Counted from the stretch's first letter, positions 24,943-33,218 are shown. The stretch is 64,000 nucleotides of DNA from Flavobacterium anhuiense (GCF_900101855.1 NZ_FMVC01000011.1:1-64000); one strand, 5' to 3'. Translations and numbers: made by a program. The notes: generated from the sequence alone by a model not told the origin.

Positions 24943-26023
24943 ATATCGCTTTTGACAAACCATTCAATCTACCGTTATTCAAAATAGTATTTATTGTTTT
25001 TATGTATTTCTTTTTCGTGTAGAGATTTACATCTATCCCAATGCTGCAATTATCGTACGGCTCATATTTTTTCAAATTTGATACGGAAAACAGCCCAATA
25101 GTTGGTGTATGTACCGCACTCGACAAGTGCATAATGCCACTGTCTGCACCAATAAACAACTCTGTATTTGCAATAACAGATCCTATTTCGCGAATATCTT
25201 TACTATAAAATGATGGTGCTTTAAACCCGATTTGCGATACGTTTTCTACCGGCAGAATTTCAATAATATTATAATCTTTATATTCTGCAGTAAGCTGAGA
25301 ATAAAATTTTTCCCACCACTCTTCCGAAAGACATTTTGCTCCTGTCGCATAAGTAAAAATGCAAATCGTTTTTTTATCGTTGTCTGTAATTTCTTTTAGT
25401 TTTTTTCTACCTTCTGTAATTTCAGAAGCTGATAATTTGAGATCTATAGGCGCAATTATTTTATTGCTGTTTGTTGGCAACCTAAGTTTTGATAAAAAAT
25501 TTCGAAAATTATAGACTGGATATTTTGCAATGTGTTCAAAATCATTCTTTTGTTCCGCAGACTCATCGATGGAATCTCCAAAAAACTTGTATTTTGCATT
25601 TGAAAATTGAACTGCCAATCGGCCCGAAGAAGAATTTTGATCTACATTAATAGCTAAATCATAGTGTGCTTTTTTTAATGAAATCCAAACCTTTGAATAT
25701 TCTACTAAACTTTTAAATGGCTTTTTAGGCAAATGAATTATTTTGTCAACGCTATCATATTTTTCAAAAATAATGGGAGCTAATGTGCCTTTTACAAATA
25801 AATCGATTTTACAATTTGGAAACATTTCAGACACTTCTTGAACGAGTGGGGTAATCAATAAAAGGTTACCTAACCTTCCATTTGGTCTGCAGATAAGAAC
25901 TTTCTTGATTTCACTCTTGTCGACCAAAATAAAATCGTCCTGTATATTTGCTTTTCCAACATTCTTTGTCAGGTTCCGCATTATGTTTCTTCTGTGTACA
26001 TTAATTTTGCTTAAAACACTCAT
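24941..26023 (-). CDS. Glycosyltransferase family 9 (heptosyltransferase-like)
   Basis: 360 residues. The GT9 pattern is clear: an N-terminal RPNGRLGNLLLITPLVQEV loop for acceptor entry, KIDLFVKGTLAP, and a C-terminal nucleotide-sugar half with CIFTYATGAKCLSEEWW and TELFIGADSGIMHLSSAVHTPTIGLF. GT9 enzymes transfer heptose or related sugars to lipopolysaccharide core on the cytoplasmic side. No other LPS genes are adjacent, so the acceptor is unknown. A palindrome lies in its upstream region. Confidence 0.9.
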   Translation of the reverse strand: MSVLSKINVHRRNIMRNLTKNVGKANIQDDFILVDKSEIKKVLICRPNGRLGNLLLITPLVQEVSEMFPNCKIDLFVKGTLAPIIFEKYDSVDKIIHLPKKPFKSLVEYSKVWISLKKAHYDLAINVDQNSSSGRLAVQFSNAKYKFFGDSIDESAEQKNDFEHIAKYPVYNFRNFLSKLRLPTNSNKIIAPIDLKLSASEITEGRKKLKEITDNDKKTICIFTYATGAKCLSEEWWEKFYSQLTAEYKDYNIIEILPVENVSQIGFKAPSFYSKDIREIGSVIANTELFIGADSGIMHLSSAVHTPTIGLFSVSNLKKYEPYDNCSIGIDVNLYTKKKYIKTINTILNNGRLNGLSKAI

Positions 26024-26082
26024 TTATGGAATAATTTAGGGGGATTACAAATCTCAATTAAAATTTAAAATAGTGGCAAACT

Positions 26083-26090
26083 CAAATCTA
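26083..26090 (-). promoter_or_regulatory. -7 promoter box for GT9 gene
   Basis: CAAATCTA on the plus strand reads TAGATTTG on the minus strand, 60 bp before the GT9 start. Confidence 0.5.
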
Positions 26091-26133
26091 CCTCCTTTTA
26101 TTTTCTAAAAATAAATTCTTCCAATAAGCATTT

Positions 26134-26149
26134 GTTACAAAATTGTAAC
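26134..26149. promoter_or_regulatory. Palindrome GTTACAA-AA-TTGTAAC, possible operator
   Basis: Perfect 7-bp arms with a 2-bp centre, 43 bp upstream of the GT9 -7 box. The size and symmetry fit a dimeric regulator site. The regulator is unknown. Confidence 0.4.
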
Positions 26150-26271
26150 GAAATGTATCAATATTTACATCTTTTTGTTTTTGGAATTGAGTTAAAATTA
26201 CAATAAATTATAATATATTTAACACTTTAATAGACGTATACATAAAAATTATCGACAAATACCGACTAAAC

Positions 26272-27066
26272 CTAGACATTAATTGTGACAACATAACCTT
26301 CAGAACCTCGGATATTAAATACTGTTCCGTTCTCAAATAATAAATACTGGCCTTTAATCCCCGTTAGTTTTCCACTGAAAGAAGATGTTTTATCTAAATT
26401 TAAGCTATTCACTTTTGCAGGATAACTTAAAACTGGATATTGAAGTTCGTAAACATCATTTTTTTGAGCATAAAAATAATCTTTAACTTCTGACGGAATC
26501 AAACTTTCGATTTTGGCTTTTTCTGCAATCAGGTCAAAAGTCTCAACAGAATTTTGCAACATTTTTCTCCAATTCGTCTTATCTGTATAATAATCTTTTA
26601 GTGCCACCTCTGTTATTCCAGCCAAATATCTGTTCGGAACCTCAACAATAGCAATAGCTTGCGAAGCGCCTTGATCTATCCAACGAGTTGGCACTTGCGA
26701 TTTCCGCGTTACACCCACTTTTATCTCACAAGCCGAAGCCAAATACACAATGTGGGGCTGTAGCTGCGCTTTTGATTCGTATTCTAAATCTCGGTCTGCA
26801 ATTCCTAAATGTGCTGTACTCAATTCTGGCCTCATAATCCAATCTCCAACTGCTGGACTTGAATAAAAGCATTCGTAACAAAAACCTTGTCGGTATATTT
26901 TTTTCTTCTTCCCGCAATTCAAGCATTGACAGCCTACAAAATCGATTTCAATTTCTTTGTCTAATAATTGATTCACATGTAAGAAACTATCTTCGAAAAC
27001 CAAATAATATTGAATTGGACTTCCAAGTTCAGTTTGCATTTTTGTCAGTACGCCTTGATATTGCAT
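26272..27066 (-). CDS. DUF2797 domain protein
   Basis: 264 residues. The N-terminal third has a cysteine cluster (Cys46, Cys48, Cys51, Cys63, Cys66 in VGCQCLNCGKK and RQGFCYECF) that probably binds zinc. The centre has the family signature HIVYLASACEIKVGVTR and PTRWIDQGASQA, a region resembling GIY-YIG nuclease folds. The C-terminal part is beta-rich. The family is uncharacterised. It is upstream of the GT9 gene on the same strand with 248 bp between, so likely a separate unit. Confidence 0.9.
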   Translation of the reverse strand: MQYQGVLTKMQTELGSPIQYYLVFEDSFLHVNQLLDKEIEIDFVGCQCLNCGKKKKIYRQGFCYECFYSSPAVGDWIMRPELSTAHLGIADRDLEYESKAQLQPHIVYLASACEIKVGVTRKSQVPTRWIDQGASQAIAIVEVPNRYLAGITEVALKDYYTDKTNWRKMLQNSVETFDLIAEKAKIESLIPSEVKDYFYAQKNDVYELQYPVLSYPAKVNSLNLDKTSSFSGKLTGIKGQYLLFENGTVFNIRGSEGYVVTINV

Positions 27067-27166
27067 TCGTATTTTTTTATAATTGCTGATTTAGATTTAT
27101 CAAAAGATTTAAAATTTTTTGTGTTAAAATTCGTTTATATAGTTGGAATCTTTACTTCAAATAGAA

Positions 27167-27195
27167 TTGTTTTTTACAAAAAAATAGTATTTTTG
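27167..27195 (+). promoter_or_regulatory. Promoter for GH3-like gene
   Basis: TTG (27167-27169), 18 nt, TATTTTTG (27188-27195). The leader before the ATG is about 105 nt, long for this window. Confidence 0.55.
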
Positions 27196-27305
27196 ATATG
27201 AAGACAAAGTTACTATTTGTCTCTCGATATTCAAATTTTATGTTTTTTGTTTTACAAAGATTGTAAGATTTAAAACCTAAAATCAGTTAACTTAAAAACA
27301 AATTC

Positions 27306-28817
27306 ATGCCTTTATCTATTATCAATTCGTTTGCATCTTGGGTCCTAAAACAAAGGATTCATCAAATAGAGCTTTTTTTAAAATACCCTAATGAAGTTCA
27401 GGAAGAATTATTGCACAACTTATTGACGGCATCTGAGAATACAGTTATTGGAAAACAATATGAATTTTCGAGTATTAATTCTTATCAGACCTTTGCAGAA
27501 AGAGTTCCTATTGCAACTTATGAAGAACTGCAGCCACTTATTGAACGCACACGTTTAGGCGAACAAAACGTTTTTTGGGAAAGCCCTATTAAATGGTTTG
27601 CCAAATCGAGTGGCACTACAAATGCTAAAAGTAAATTTATTCCCGTAAGTAATGAGGCTTTGGAAGATTGCCATTATAAAGGCAGTAAAGATCTTCTTTG
27701 TCTTTATTTGAATAATAATGAAGATTCTGAATTGTTTTTAGGAAAAAGTCTCCGTTTGGGAGGAAGTTCTCAGATTTACGAAAACAACAATACTTACTTT
27801 GGAGATTTATCGGCAATTTTGATTGAAAATATGCCAATTTGGGCAGAATTCAGCAGTACTCCAAGCAGCAAAACTTCATTGATGAGCGAATGGGAAACCA
27901 AACTTGCAGCTATTATCAACGAAACCAAAAATGAAAATGTAACTAGTTTTGCAGGTGTTCCATCTTGGATGCTGGTTTTAATGAATAAAGTTTTAGAGAA
28001 TACAGGAAAACAAAACTTATTGGAACTTTGGCCAAATCTTGAAGTATATTTTCATGGCGGTGTGAGTTTTTCTCCATATAAAGAACAATACAAGAAAATT
28101 TTACCTAGTTCAGATTTTAAATATTACGAAATTTACAATGCTTCTGAGGGCTTTTTTGCGATTCAGGATCTAAATTATTCGAGCGATTTACTACTGATGC
28201 TGGACTACGGAATCTTCTACGAATTTATTCCGATGGACACTTTTGGAACTCCAAACCAAAAAGTAGTTCGTCTGGCAGATGTTGAATTAAATAAAAATTA
28301 CGCTATTGTTATTACTACAAATTCTGGTTTATGGCGATATTTAATTGGCGATACAGTTCGTTTTACTTCTTTAAATCCGTACAGAATTAGAGTTACGGGA
28401 AGAACGAAGCATCACATTAATGTTTTTGGTGAGGAATTAATGGTTGAAAACACCGATCAAGCTATTGCAAAAGCTTGTCAGGTGACTCAAACTGAAGTTA
28501 TAGATTACACAGTTGCTCCTATTTTTATGCAAGACAAAGAAAAAGGCGCTCATGAATGGATGATCGAATTCAAGAAAAATCCTGCCGATGTAGGTCTTTT
28601 CCAAAAAGTGCTTGATGAGACTTTACAAACGTTGAATTCTGATTACGAAGCGAAACGCTACAATAATATGACTTTAAATCCTTTGGTGGTTAATGTTGCC
28701 CGTGAAAATTTATTCTATGACTGGCTAAAAGAAAGAGATAAATTGGGCGGTCAGCATAAAATTCCGAGACTTTCGAATCAGAGAGATTATTTAGAACAAT
28801 TAAAAGAAATGTGCTAA
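27306..28817 (+). CDS. GH3 family acyl-adenylate-forming protein
   Basis: 503 residues matching bacterial GH3 (auxin-responsive promoter family) proteins. The ATP-binding loop is FAKSSGTTNAKSKFIP near residue 100. Later motifs are YEIYNASEGFFAIQD and YLIGDTVRF, followed by TGRTKHHINVFGEELMVE. Plant GH3 enzymes couple amino acids to jasmonate or auxin. The substrate of bacterial members is unknown. The small membrane-protein gene follows after 12 bp, so both are probably one operon. Confidence 0.93.
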   Translation: MPLSIINSFASWVLKQRIHQIELFLKYPNEVQEELLHNLLTASENTVIGKQYEFSSINSYQTFAERVPIATYEELQPLIERTRLGEQNVFWESPIKWFAKSSGTTNAKSKFIPVSNEALEDCHYKGSKDLLCLYLNNNEDSELFLGKSLRLGGSSQIYENNNTYFGDLSAILIENMPIWAEFSSTPSSKTSLMSEWETKLAAIINETKNENVTSFAGVPSWMLVLMNKVLENTGKQNLLELWPNLEVYFHGGVSFSPYKEQYKKILPSSDFKYYEIYNASEGFFAIQDLNYSSDLLLMLDYGIFYEFIPMDTFGTPNQKVVRLADVELNKNYAIVITTNSGLWRYLIGDTVRFTSLNPYRIRVTGRTKHHINVFGEELMVENTDQAIAKACQVTQTEVIDYTVAPIFMQDKEKGAHEWMIEFKKNPADVGLFQKVLDETLQTLNSDYEAKRYNNMTLNPLVVNVARENLFYDWLKERDKLGGQHKIPRLSNQRDYLEQLKEMC

Positions 28818-28829
28818 AAACAATATAAA

Positions 28830-29072
28830 ATGAAAGACACAAAATTTAGCGAAATGACCACTGAAGAACTGATTAAAAATCAGAAAACACTAAAAACCGT
28901 GAATACCGTATTTTGCGTTGTGCTTTTTATGCTGTTCATTCTTAATATATTCATCGTTTTCATGAAGGGTTTTAGTGCCATGAATGTTATTCCTGTTGCC
29001 TTATTGCCTATTCTTTTCTTGAATCTTAAGAATTTGAAGGAGATTAAAAATGAATTGGAATCTAGAAAATAA
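28830..29072 (+). CDS. Small two-helix membrane protein
   Basis: 80 residues. A polar N-terminus (KFSEMTTEELIKNQKTLK) is followed by two hydrophobic helices (about 23-46 and 51-67) and a charged C-terminal tail. The layout resembles small flavobacterial proteins sometimes labelled redox-active disulfide protein 2, but there is only one cysteine, so that label is not supported. It lies 12 bp after the GH3-like gene. A structured RNA element begins 9 bp after its stop. Confidence 0.75.
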   Translation: MKDTKFSEMTTEELIKNQKTLKTVNTVFCVVLFMLFILNIFIVFMKGFSAMNVIPVALLPILFLNLKNLKEIKNELESRK

Positions 29073-29080
29073 AACGTTAA

Positions 29081-29170
29081 TTCCACTAAACCCGCATGAG
29101 GGATAGAAGTGGAAATCCTTTTTATTTTTTCTTTAAAAATAAAAAGATTGAAACGGATAGCCCGACCCGG
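29081..29170 (+). ncRNA. Structured RNA element in 3' UTR, possibly Flavo-1-like
   Basis: TTCCACT (29081-29087) pairs with AGTGGAA (29108-29114), enclosing a CCCGCATGAGGG mini-hairpin. A long stem follows, ATCCTTTTTATTTTT with AAAAATAAAAAGAT, then GGATAGCCCGACCCGG. The blocks GAGGGATAGAAG and GATAGCCCGACCC look like strings that recur near Flavobacterium genes, and I recall the Rfam Flavo-1 motif having such blocks, but this is unverified. No promoter box precedes it, and a terminator follows at once. Confidence 0.55.
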
Positions 29171-29215
29171 AAACAAACCTCAGCCTTTTATTGCAAAGAC
29201 TGAGGTTTGTTTTTT
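29171..29215 (+). terminator. Terminator after structured RNA
   Basis: AAACAAACCTCAG pairs perfectly with CTGAGGTTTGTTT over 16 nt, then TTTATTTT. Confidence 0.88.
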
Positions 29216-29278
29216 ATTTTGATTATGGAATTCTGAATGCTATTTCTTCTTTGCTGAATAACATAGATGAATTTACTT

Positions 29279-29344
29279 TGTCAGGCTGAGCGGAGTCGAA
29301 GCCCTTTTCTACATGAAAGTCCTCCGACTCCGCTCAGGGTGACA
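29279..29344. repeat. Palindromic element with CTGAGCGGAGTCG arms
   Basis: TGTCA-GG-CTGAGCGGAGTCG (to 29297) pairs with CGACTCCGCTCAG-GG-TGACA (29325-29344). It is GC-richer than its surroundings. It lies in a convergent gap and does not code for protein. It resembles dispersed repeats common in Bacteroidota genomes (recollection). Confidence 0.85.
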
Positions 29345-29353
29345 GATTGCAAA

Positions 29354-30583
29354 TTACATCATATCAATATATCTATCGTGATATCCTAATAAGTATAAAA
29401 CACCGTCAAGACCTAAACTTGAGATGGATGTTGAGGCGCTTTCTTTTACTTTTGGTTTCGCATGGAAAGCGATTCCAAGACCTGCTAAGTTTAGCATGGG
29501 CAAGTCGTTGGCTCCATCTCCAACTGCGATTGTCTGATTGATGTGAATTCCTTCTTTTTCTGCGATTGCTTTTAGATATTCGGCTTTTTTCTGGCCATCT
29601 ACGATGTCTCCTAAATATTTTCCCGTCAGTTTACCATCTTTTATTTCTAATTGATTGGCGTGAACGTAGTCTATTCCTAATTCTTTTTGAAGGTATTCTC
29701 CGAAATAGGTAAATCCTCCTGAAAGAATTGCAGTTTTATAGCCATAATATTTTAAAGCTTTCATCAAACGGTGTGCTCCTTGTGTTATTGGCAGATTTAC
29801 GGCAACATTTTGCAAAACTTCTTCGCTCAAACCTTCTAGAAGTGCCATACGCTTTTTGAAACTTTCGTTAAAATCAATTTCACCGTTCATAGCCGATTCT
29901 GTAATAGCACGAACTTGGTCTCCTACTCCATTCAATTCCGCAAGTTCGTCGATTACTTCGGTTTGAATTAAGGTCGAATCCATATCGAAGCAAACCAAAC
30001 GGCGGTTTCTTCTGTAAATATTGTCTTCTTGGAAAGAAATATCAACGTTTAGCGTTCTGGAAATTTCCATAAAACTCGCTGTCATTATGATCTTGTTTAC
30101 AATTTCACCCGTTACAGACAATTGAATACAAGAACGCGGATATTCTTCTTTTTCTACAACAGAAGTTCTTCCTGTTAATCGAATAATCGAATCGATATTT
30201 AAATTTTGGTCTGACAATATTTGGGTCACTGCAGACAATTGTGAAGCCGCCAGTTTTTCTCCCAAAATATTGATAATATAACGTTGTTTTGATTGTGATT
30301 TTACCCAAGTTTCGTAATCTTCTATAGAAATCGGAATAAATTTCACTTTGATTTCCAATTCGTATGCTTTAAACAAAAGATCTTTTAAAACAGGTGCAGA
30401 TGATGATCCTGCAGCAATTTCGAACAAAATTCCTAGAGAAAGCGTATCGTGAATATCAGCTTGCCCGATATCTAAAATATTGGCATCATATGCCGCCAAT
30501 ACAGCTGTTAATCCTGCTGTAACTCCAATTTTATCGTGTCCAGAAACTTTTAGTAAGATTATTTCTTTGTCTTCTGCTGCCAT
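29354..30583 (-). CDS. serB: Phosphoserine phosphatase with N-terminal ACT domains
   Basis: 409 residues from the ATG of MAAEDKEIILLKVSGHDKIG. A start 27 codons earlier is open but adds a sequence unlike SerB. The N-terminal half holds two ACT-like regulatory modules (about 5-80 and 95-180). The HAD phosphatase follows with nucleophile Asp200 and acid Asp202 in CFDMDSTLIQTEVIDE, then ILSGGFTYF and VGDGANDLPML. It makes L-serine from phosphoserine; ACT domains may give serine feedback. It is transcribed alone. Confidence 0.93.
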   Translation of the reverse strand: MAAEDKEIILLKVSGHDKIGVTAGLTAVLAAYDANILDIGQADIHDTLSLGILFEIAAGSSSAPVLKDLLFKAYELEIKVKFIPISIEDYETWVKSQSKQRYIINILGEKLAASQLSAVTQILSDQNLNIDSIIRLTGRTSVVEKEEYPRSCIQLSVTGEIVNKIIMTASFMEISRTLNVDISFQEDNIYRRNRRLVCFDMDSTLIQTEVIDELAELNGVGDQVRAITESAMNGEIDFNESFKKRMALLEGLSEEVLQNVAVNLPITQGAHRLMKALKYYGYKTAILSGGFTYFGEYLQKELGIDYVHANQLEIKDGKLTGKYLGDIVDGQKKAEYLKAIAEKEGIHINQTIAVGDGANDLPMLNLAGLGIAFHAKPKVKESASTSISSLGLDGVLYLLGYHDRYIDMM

Positions 30584-30662
30584 TTTTCTTTCTTGATTAT
30601 GAAGCGACAAAAATCGACAATCTCTCGTTGATAAAAAAGAATAATCTTTGTTTTTTTGAAAC

Positions 30663-30692
30663 AAAAAAGCACATTTTCATGTGCTTTTTTGA
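30663..30692 (-). terminator. Terminator of the VOC/SRPBCC array
   Basis: AAAAAAGCACA and TGTGCTTTTTT form an 11-bp stem. It closes the minus-strand array before serB. Confidence 0.82.
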
Positions 30693-30739
30693 GTAATTTA
30701 ACAATTATGTACCGCTATTAAAATAACGTAACTTTTATG

Positions 30740-31177
30740 TTATTTCATTCCTTCGTTTTTGTCAAAACTCACCATCCAGTTGATGCCGAATTTATCTTTA
30801 AACATTCCGAAATAAGATCCCCAGAAAGTGTCATTCATCGGCATTTCTACTTTTCCACCTGCCGAAAGTCCGTTGAAGATTTTATCTGCCTCTTCTCTGC
30901 TTTCTGCATTAATAGAAACAGAAAAATTATCTCCAAAACCGACATCTCCATATCTTGGATGTGTGTCGCTTCCCATTAAAATACTATTTCCAATTGGAAG
31001 CGATACGTGCATAATTCTATTCAAAGCTTCTTCAGAAAGCACCTCGCCTTCTTCTGCTGGAGCATCTTTAAATTTTCCGATATAAGGAAAATCTCCACCA
31101 AAAACTGATCTGTAAAACAGAAATGCTTCTTCGCATGTTCCGTTAAACATTAAATATGGATTTACCGCTGTTGCCAT
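30740..31177 (-). CDS. PhnB-like VOC family protein
   Basis: 145 residues of the PhnB/3-demethylubiquinone methyltransferase-like glyoxalase group. It starts VNPYLMFNGTCEEAFLFYRSVFGGDF and has the IGNSILMGSD, FSVSINAESREEADKIFNGLSAGG and WGSYFGMFKDKFGINWMV motifs. Members are usually small cytosolic dimers with unknown or resistance-related ligands. It is last in the array of alternating VOC and SRPBCC genes. Confidence 0.9.
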   Translation of the reverse strand: MATAVNPYLMFNGTCEEAFLFYRSVFGGDFPYIGKFKDAPAEEGEVLSEEALNRIMHVSLPIGNSILMGSDTHPRYGDVGFGDNFSVSINAESREEADKIFNGLSAGGKVEMPMNDTFWGSYFGMFKDKFGINWMVSFDKNEGMK

Positions 31178-31213
31178 GATATTTTGTTTTTAATTGTTAA
31201 TTATCAGTTGTAA

Positions 31214-31252
31214 ATTCTCTTTCTTCTATTCTCTTTCTTCTATTCTCTTTTC
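31214..31252. repeat. 14-bp direct repeat (TTCTCTTTCTTCTA, about 2.7 copies)
   Basis: Two perfect copies (31215-31228 and 31229-31242) and a partial third. It is a pyrimidine-rich spacer just after the stop of the SRPBCC gene. Confidence 0.75.
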
Positions 31253-31266
31253 ACTCTCTTATAGCT

Positions 31267-31704
31267 TTACTTCTCTGACAATTCCTTAATCAATTCTACC
31301 GCTTTTGGAAAGGCATCTTTGAAATAATCAATATGTTTTTCGATTACATCTACCTCAACATGAAGATCTACAACATCTCCTTTTTGAGTCAGTCTGTATG
31401 TTTCCATAGAACCACTCCATTTTTCCGTTTCCTCATTTGGCGGCACTTCTTTAAAATCTTTGATTTCGCCAAGATGCTTAAAAGCCATATATTCGTTTGG
31501 AATTTTAGTCTCAATAAGGCTATTCATCCCTGTTCCTCCAGGTCCAAGAAAATAAATTTTATCCCCTTCGTTCCAATTCGATTCAGCGTAACTTCCTTCA
31601 CAAAAAGCGCTTGTCCACTTTCGGTAAGTTTCATCATCCCATAAGACTTTCCAAATTTTCTCTTTAGAAGCCTTTATCTCAGTATTAAATATTAATTTTT
31701 CCAT
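31267..31704 (-). CDS. SRPBCC family protein
   Basis: 145 residues from the ATG of MEKLIFNTEIKASKEKIWKVLWDDETYRKW. The fold is a START-like helix-grip (AHSA1 group). Key parts are the TSAFCEGSYAESNW strand region and the long final helix (YFKDAFPKAVELIKELSE). An open extension to 31815 would overlap the upstream VOC gene and is rejected. The start is 1 bp from that gene's stop, so translation is probably coupled. The ligand is unknown. Confidence 0.88.
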   Translation of the reverse strand: MEKLIFNTEIKASKEKIWKVLWDDETYRKWTSAFCEGSYAESNWNEGDKIYFLGPGGTGMNSLIETKIPNEYMAFKHLGEIKDFKEVPPNEETEKWSGSMETYRLTQKGDVVDLHVEVDVIEKHIDYFKDAFPKAVELIKELSEK

Positions 31705-31705
31705 C

Positions 31706-32116
31706 TTAACCTGGTAATTTACTAAAATCCATAAATAGAATATTCCAACGATGACCATCCAAATCGGCAAAACCACAGCCATACATCCAACCTTGGTTTT
31801 CTGCAGGAGGAGCAAAAATGGTTCCGCCAGCTTCTTTGACTTTTTCAGCTAATTCATCAACTTCTTCCCTGCTTTCTGCGTCGATTGAAATCAAGACTTC
31901 CGAACTTGAATTCGTATCGGTAATGTTGTTCTTGGAAAAACTTGAAAAAAGCATTTCTTCAAAAAGCATTATCACAAAATGTCCTTCACCTACAACCATG
32001 CACGTCGAACTTGGCGTATCATGTTGTTCATTAAACGAAAAACCAATTTTCCAGAAAAAATCTTTCGCTTTTGCCACATCCTTTACAGGAAGATTCAACC
32101 ATATTTGTTTTGTCAT
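31706..32116 (-). CDS. VOC family (glyoxalase-like) protein
   Basis: 136 residues. The frame MTKQIWLNLPVKDVAKAKDFFWKIGF opens a typical VOC fold, closed by GGTIFAPPAENQGWMYGCGFADLDGHRWNILFMD. It is a paralogue of the protein at 32700-33110: both end with the GWMYxxxFxDxDGHxWxxxFMD block. The metal-site residues of true glyoxalase I are not all identifiable. An A-rich leader with a 9-nt period lies directly before the ATG. Confidence 0.9.
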   Translation of the reverse strand: MTKQIWLNLPVKDVAKAKDFFWKIGFSFNEQHDTPSSTCMVVGEGHFVIMLFEEMLFSSFSKNNITDTNSSSEVLISIDAESREEVDELAEKVKEAGGTIFAPPAENQGWMYGCGFADLDGHRWNILFMDFSKLPG

Positions 32117-32143
32117 TTTTTTGTTTTTTTTGTTTTTTTTGTT
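32117..32143 (-). promoter_or_regulatory. A-tract leader (CAAAAAAAA repeated) before VOC start codon
   Basis: On the minus strand, three A-runs of 7-8 nt separated by single C residues lead into the ATG at 32116. A-rich leaders help translation in Bacteroidota, where Shine-Dalgarno sites are weak. Such runs may also slip. Confidence 0.6.
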
Positions 32144-32244
32144 GGGTTAGATATTTATTTCTTTTAAACCATATGAGTAATGTAAGCTAATTTAAGTTTG
32201 TAATCTTTGAACCTTTGTCACTTTGAGACTTTAGAGTCTAAAAA

Positions 32245-32649
32245 CTAATTTTCTTCAATGTAACTTTTAAAATTATCCAAAATTGCCTGCCAACCAGCGC
32301 GTTGCATCTCTTCTGGATTTTGTGTTTCTGGATCGAAACTTTCAATTATTTCAACACCTTCTGCTGTTTCTGTAAAAGTAATTTCAACCTTTCTTCCGTC
32401 TCCCATAACATACGAAAGCGCTTGGTTTGGTTTTACTAAAGTAAATTCGCCTTCAAAGTCAAAACTCATACTTCCGTCTTTTGCAGCCATAGTCGATTTG
32501 AATCTTCCTCCTTCTCTCACATCGGCTTCTGCATAAGGCGTGTGCCAATCAGGAGAAGCAAAGCTCCATTTTGTAATATGTTCTGGAGTGTTCCAAAAAT
32601 TCCAAACTTTGTCAAGAGATGCATTAACGGTCTTTTTAATTGTGATCAT
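32245..32649 (-). CDS. SRPBCC family protein (AHSA1-like)
   Basis: 134 residues. It begins ITIKKTVNASLDKVWNFWNTPEHITKWSFASPDWHTPYAEADV, typical of the AHSA1/START superfamily. It ends with ESFDPETQNPEEMQRAGWQAILDNFKSYIEEN, the usual C-terminal helix. A soluble ligand-binding pocket is predicted; the ligand is unknown. It lies between two paralogous VOC genes. Confidence 0.92.
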   Translation of the reverse strand: MITIKKTVNASLDKVWNFWNTPEHITKWSFASPDWHTPYAEADVREGGRFKSTMAAKDGSMSFDFEGEFTLVKPNQALSYVMGDGRKVEITFTETAEGVEIIESFDPETQNPEEMQRAGWQAILDNFKSYIEEN

Positions 32650-32699
32650 TTTTAAGTTTTTTAATAATTTATTTTCCGTTTGATTTTGTTCTTACTTAA

Positions 32700-33110
32700 T
32701 TACATGTTTTCTGGAATCTGACTTTCATCCATAAAGAAAACTTCCCAATGATGTCCGTCTACATCTAGAAAAGTTCTTTGGTACATCCAGCCATAATCTT
32801 GAGATTGCTCGTAATCTGTTCCTCCAGCCTTAACTGCCTTCTCAATCATTTCATCTACCTGTTCTCGAGTTTCTACAGAAAGTGCCATAAGCGCTTCGCT
32901 GGTTGTTGTAGAATCACAAATTTCCTTCTTTGTAAATGTTTGATAAAACTCTTTTACCAAAAGCATTACAAAGATGCTTTCGCTTATAACGATACAAGCT
33001 CCTTTGTCATTAGTAAATTTCGGATTAGTTGGAAAGCCGAGTTCGTTAAAAAAAGATATTGCGCGATTTAAATCTTTTACAGCAAGATTTAAGAAGATTT
33101 TTGTTTTCAT
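32700..33110 (-). CDS. VOC family (glyoxalase-like) protein
   Basis: 136 residues. MKTKIFLNLAVKDLNRAISFFNELGFPTNPKF opens the fold, and DYGWMYQRTFLDVDGHHWEVFFMDESQIP closes it. It is the first gene of the array, divergent from the GlxA-type regulator, and so is its most likely target. It is similar throughout to the VOC protein at 31706-32116, pointing to duplication. Confidence 0.92.
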   Translation of the reverse strand: MKTKIFLNLAVKDLNRAISFFNELGFPTNPKFTNDKGACIVISESIFVMLLVKEFYQTFTKKEICDSTTTSEALMALSVETREQVDEMIEKAVKAGGTDYEQSQDYGWMYQRTFLDVDGHHWEVFFMDESQIPENM

Positions 33111-33164
33111 CTTTATAAAATTACGAATTAATTAAAACAAATTTAATTTTTTAAGATTACTTAA

Positions 33165-33218
33165 AAATGCCAATAAAAGTCATTTTTAGGGGCATTTGAG
33201 ACAATTTGCTTATTTTTG
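33165..33218 (+). promoter_or_regulatory. Divergent promoter region with inverted repeat and -7 box
   Basis: AAATGCC (33165-33171) and GGCATTT (33191-33197) form a 7-bp inverted repeat. TATTTTTG (33211-33218) is the -7 box of the regulator gene, 33 bp before its ATG. The repeat lies between the divergent starts, where an autoregulatory site is expected. Confidence 0.55.

Noticed and set aside
31705..31815. N-terminal extension of the SRPBCC protein
   Set aside because: It overlaps the coupled VOC gene and its hydrophobic sequence is read from the antisense frame of that gene's conserved C-terminus.
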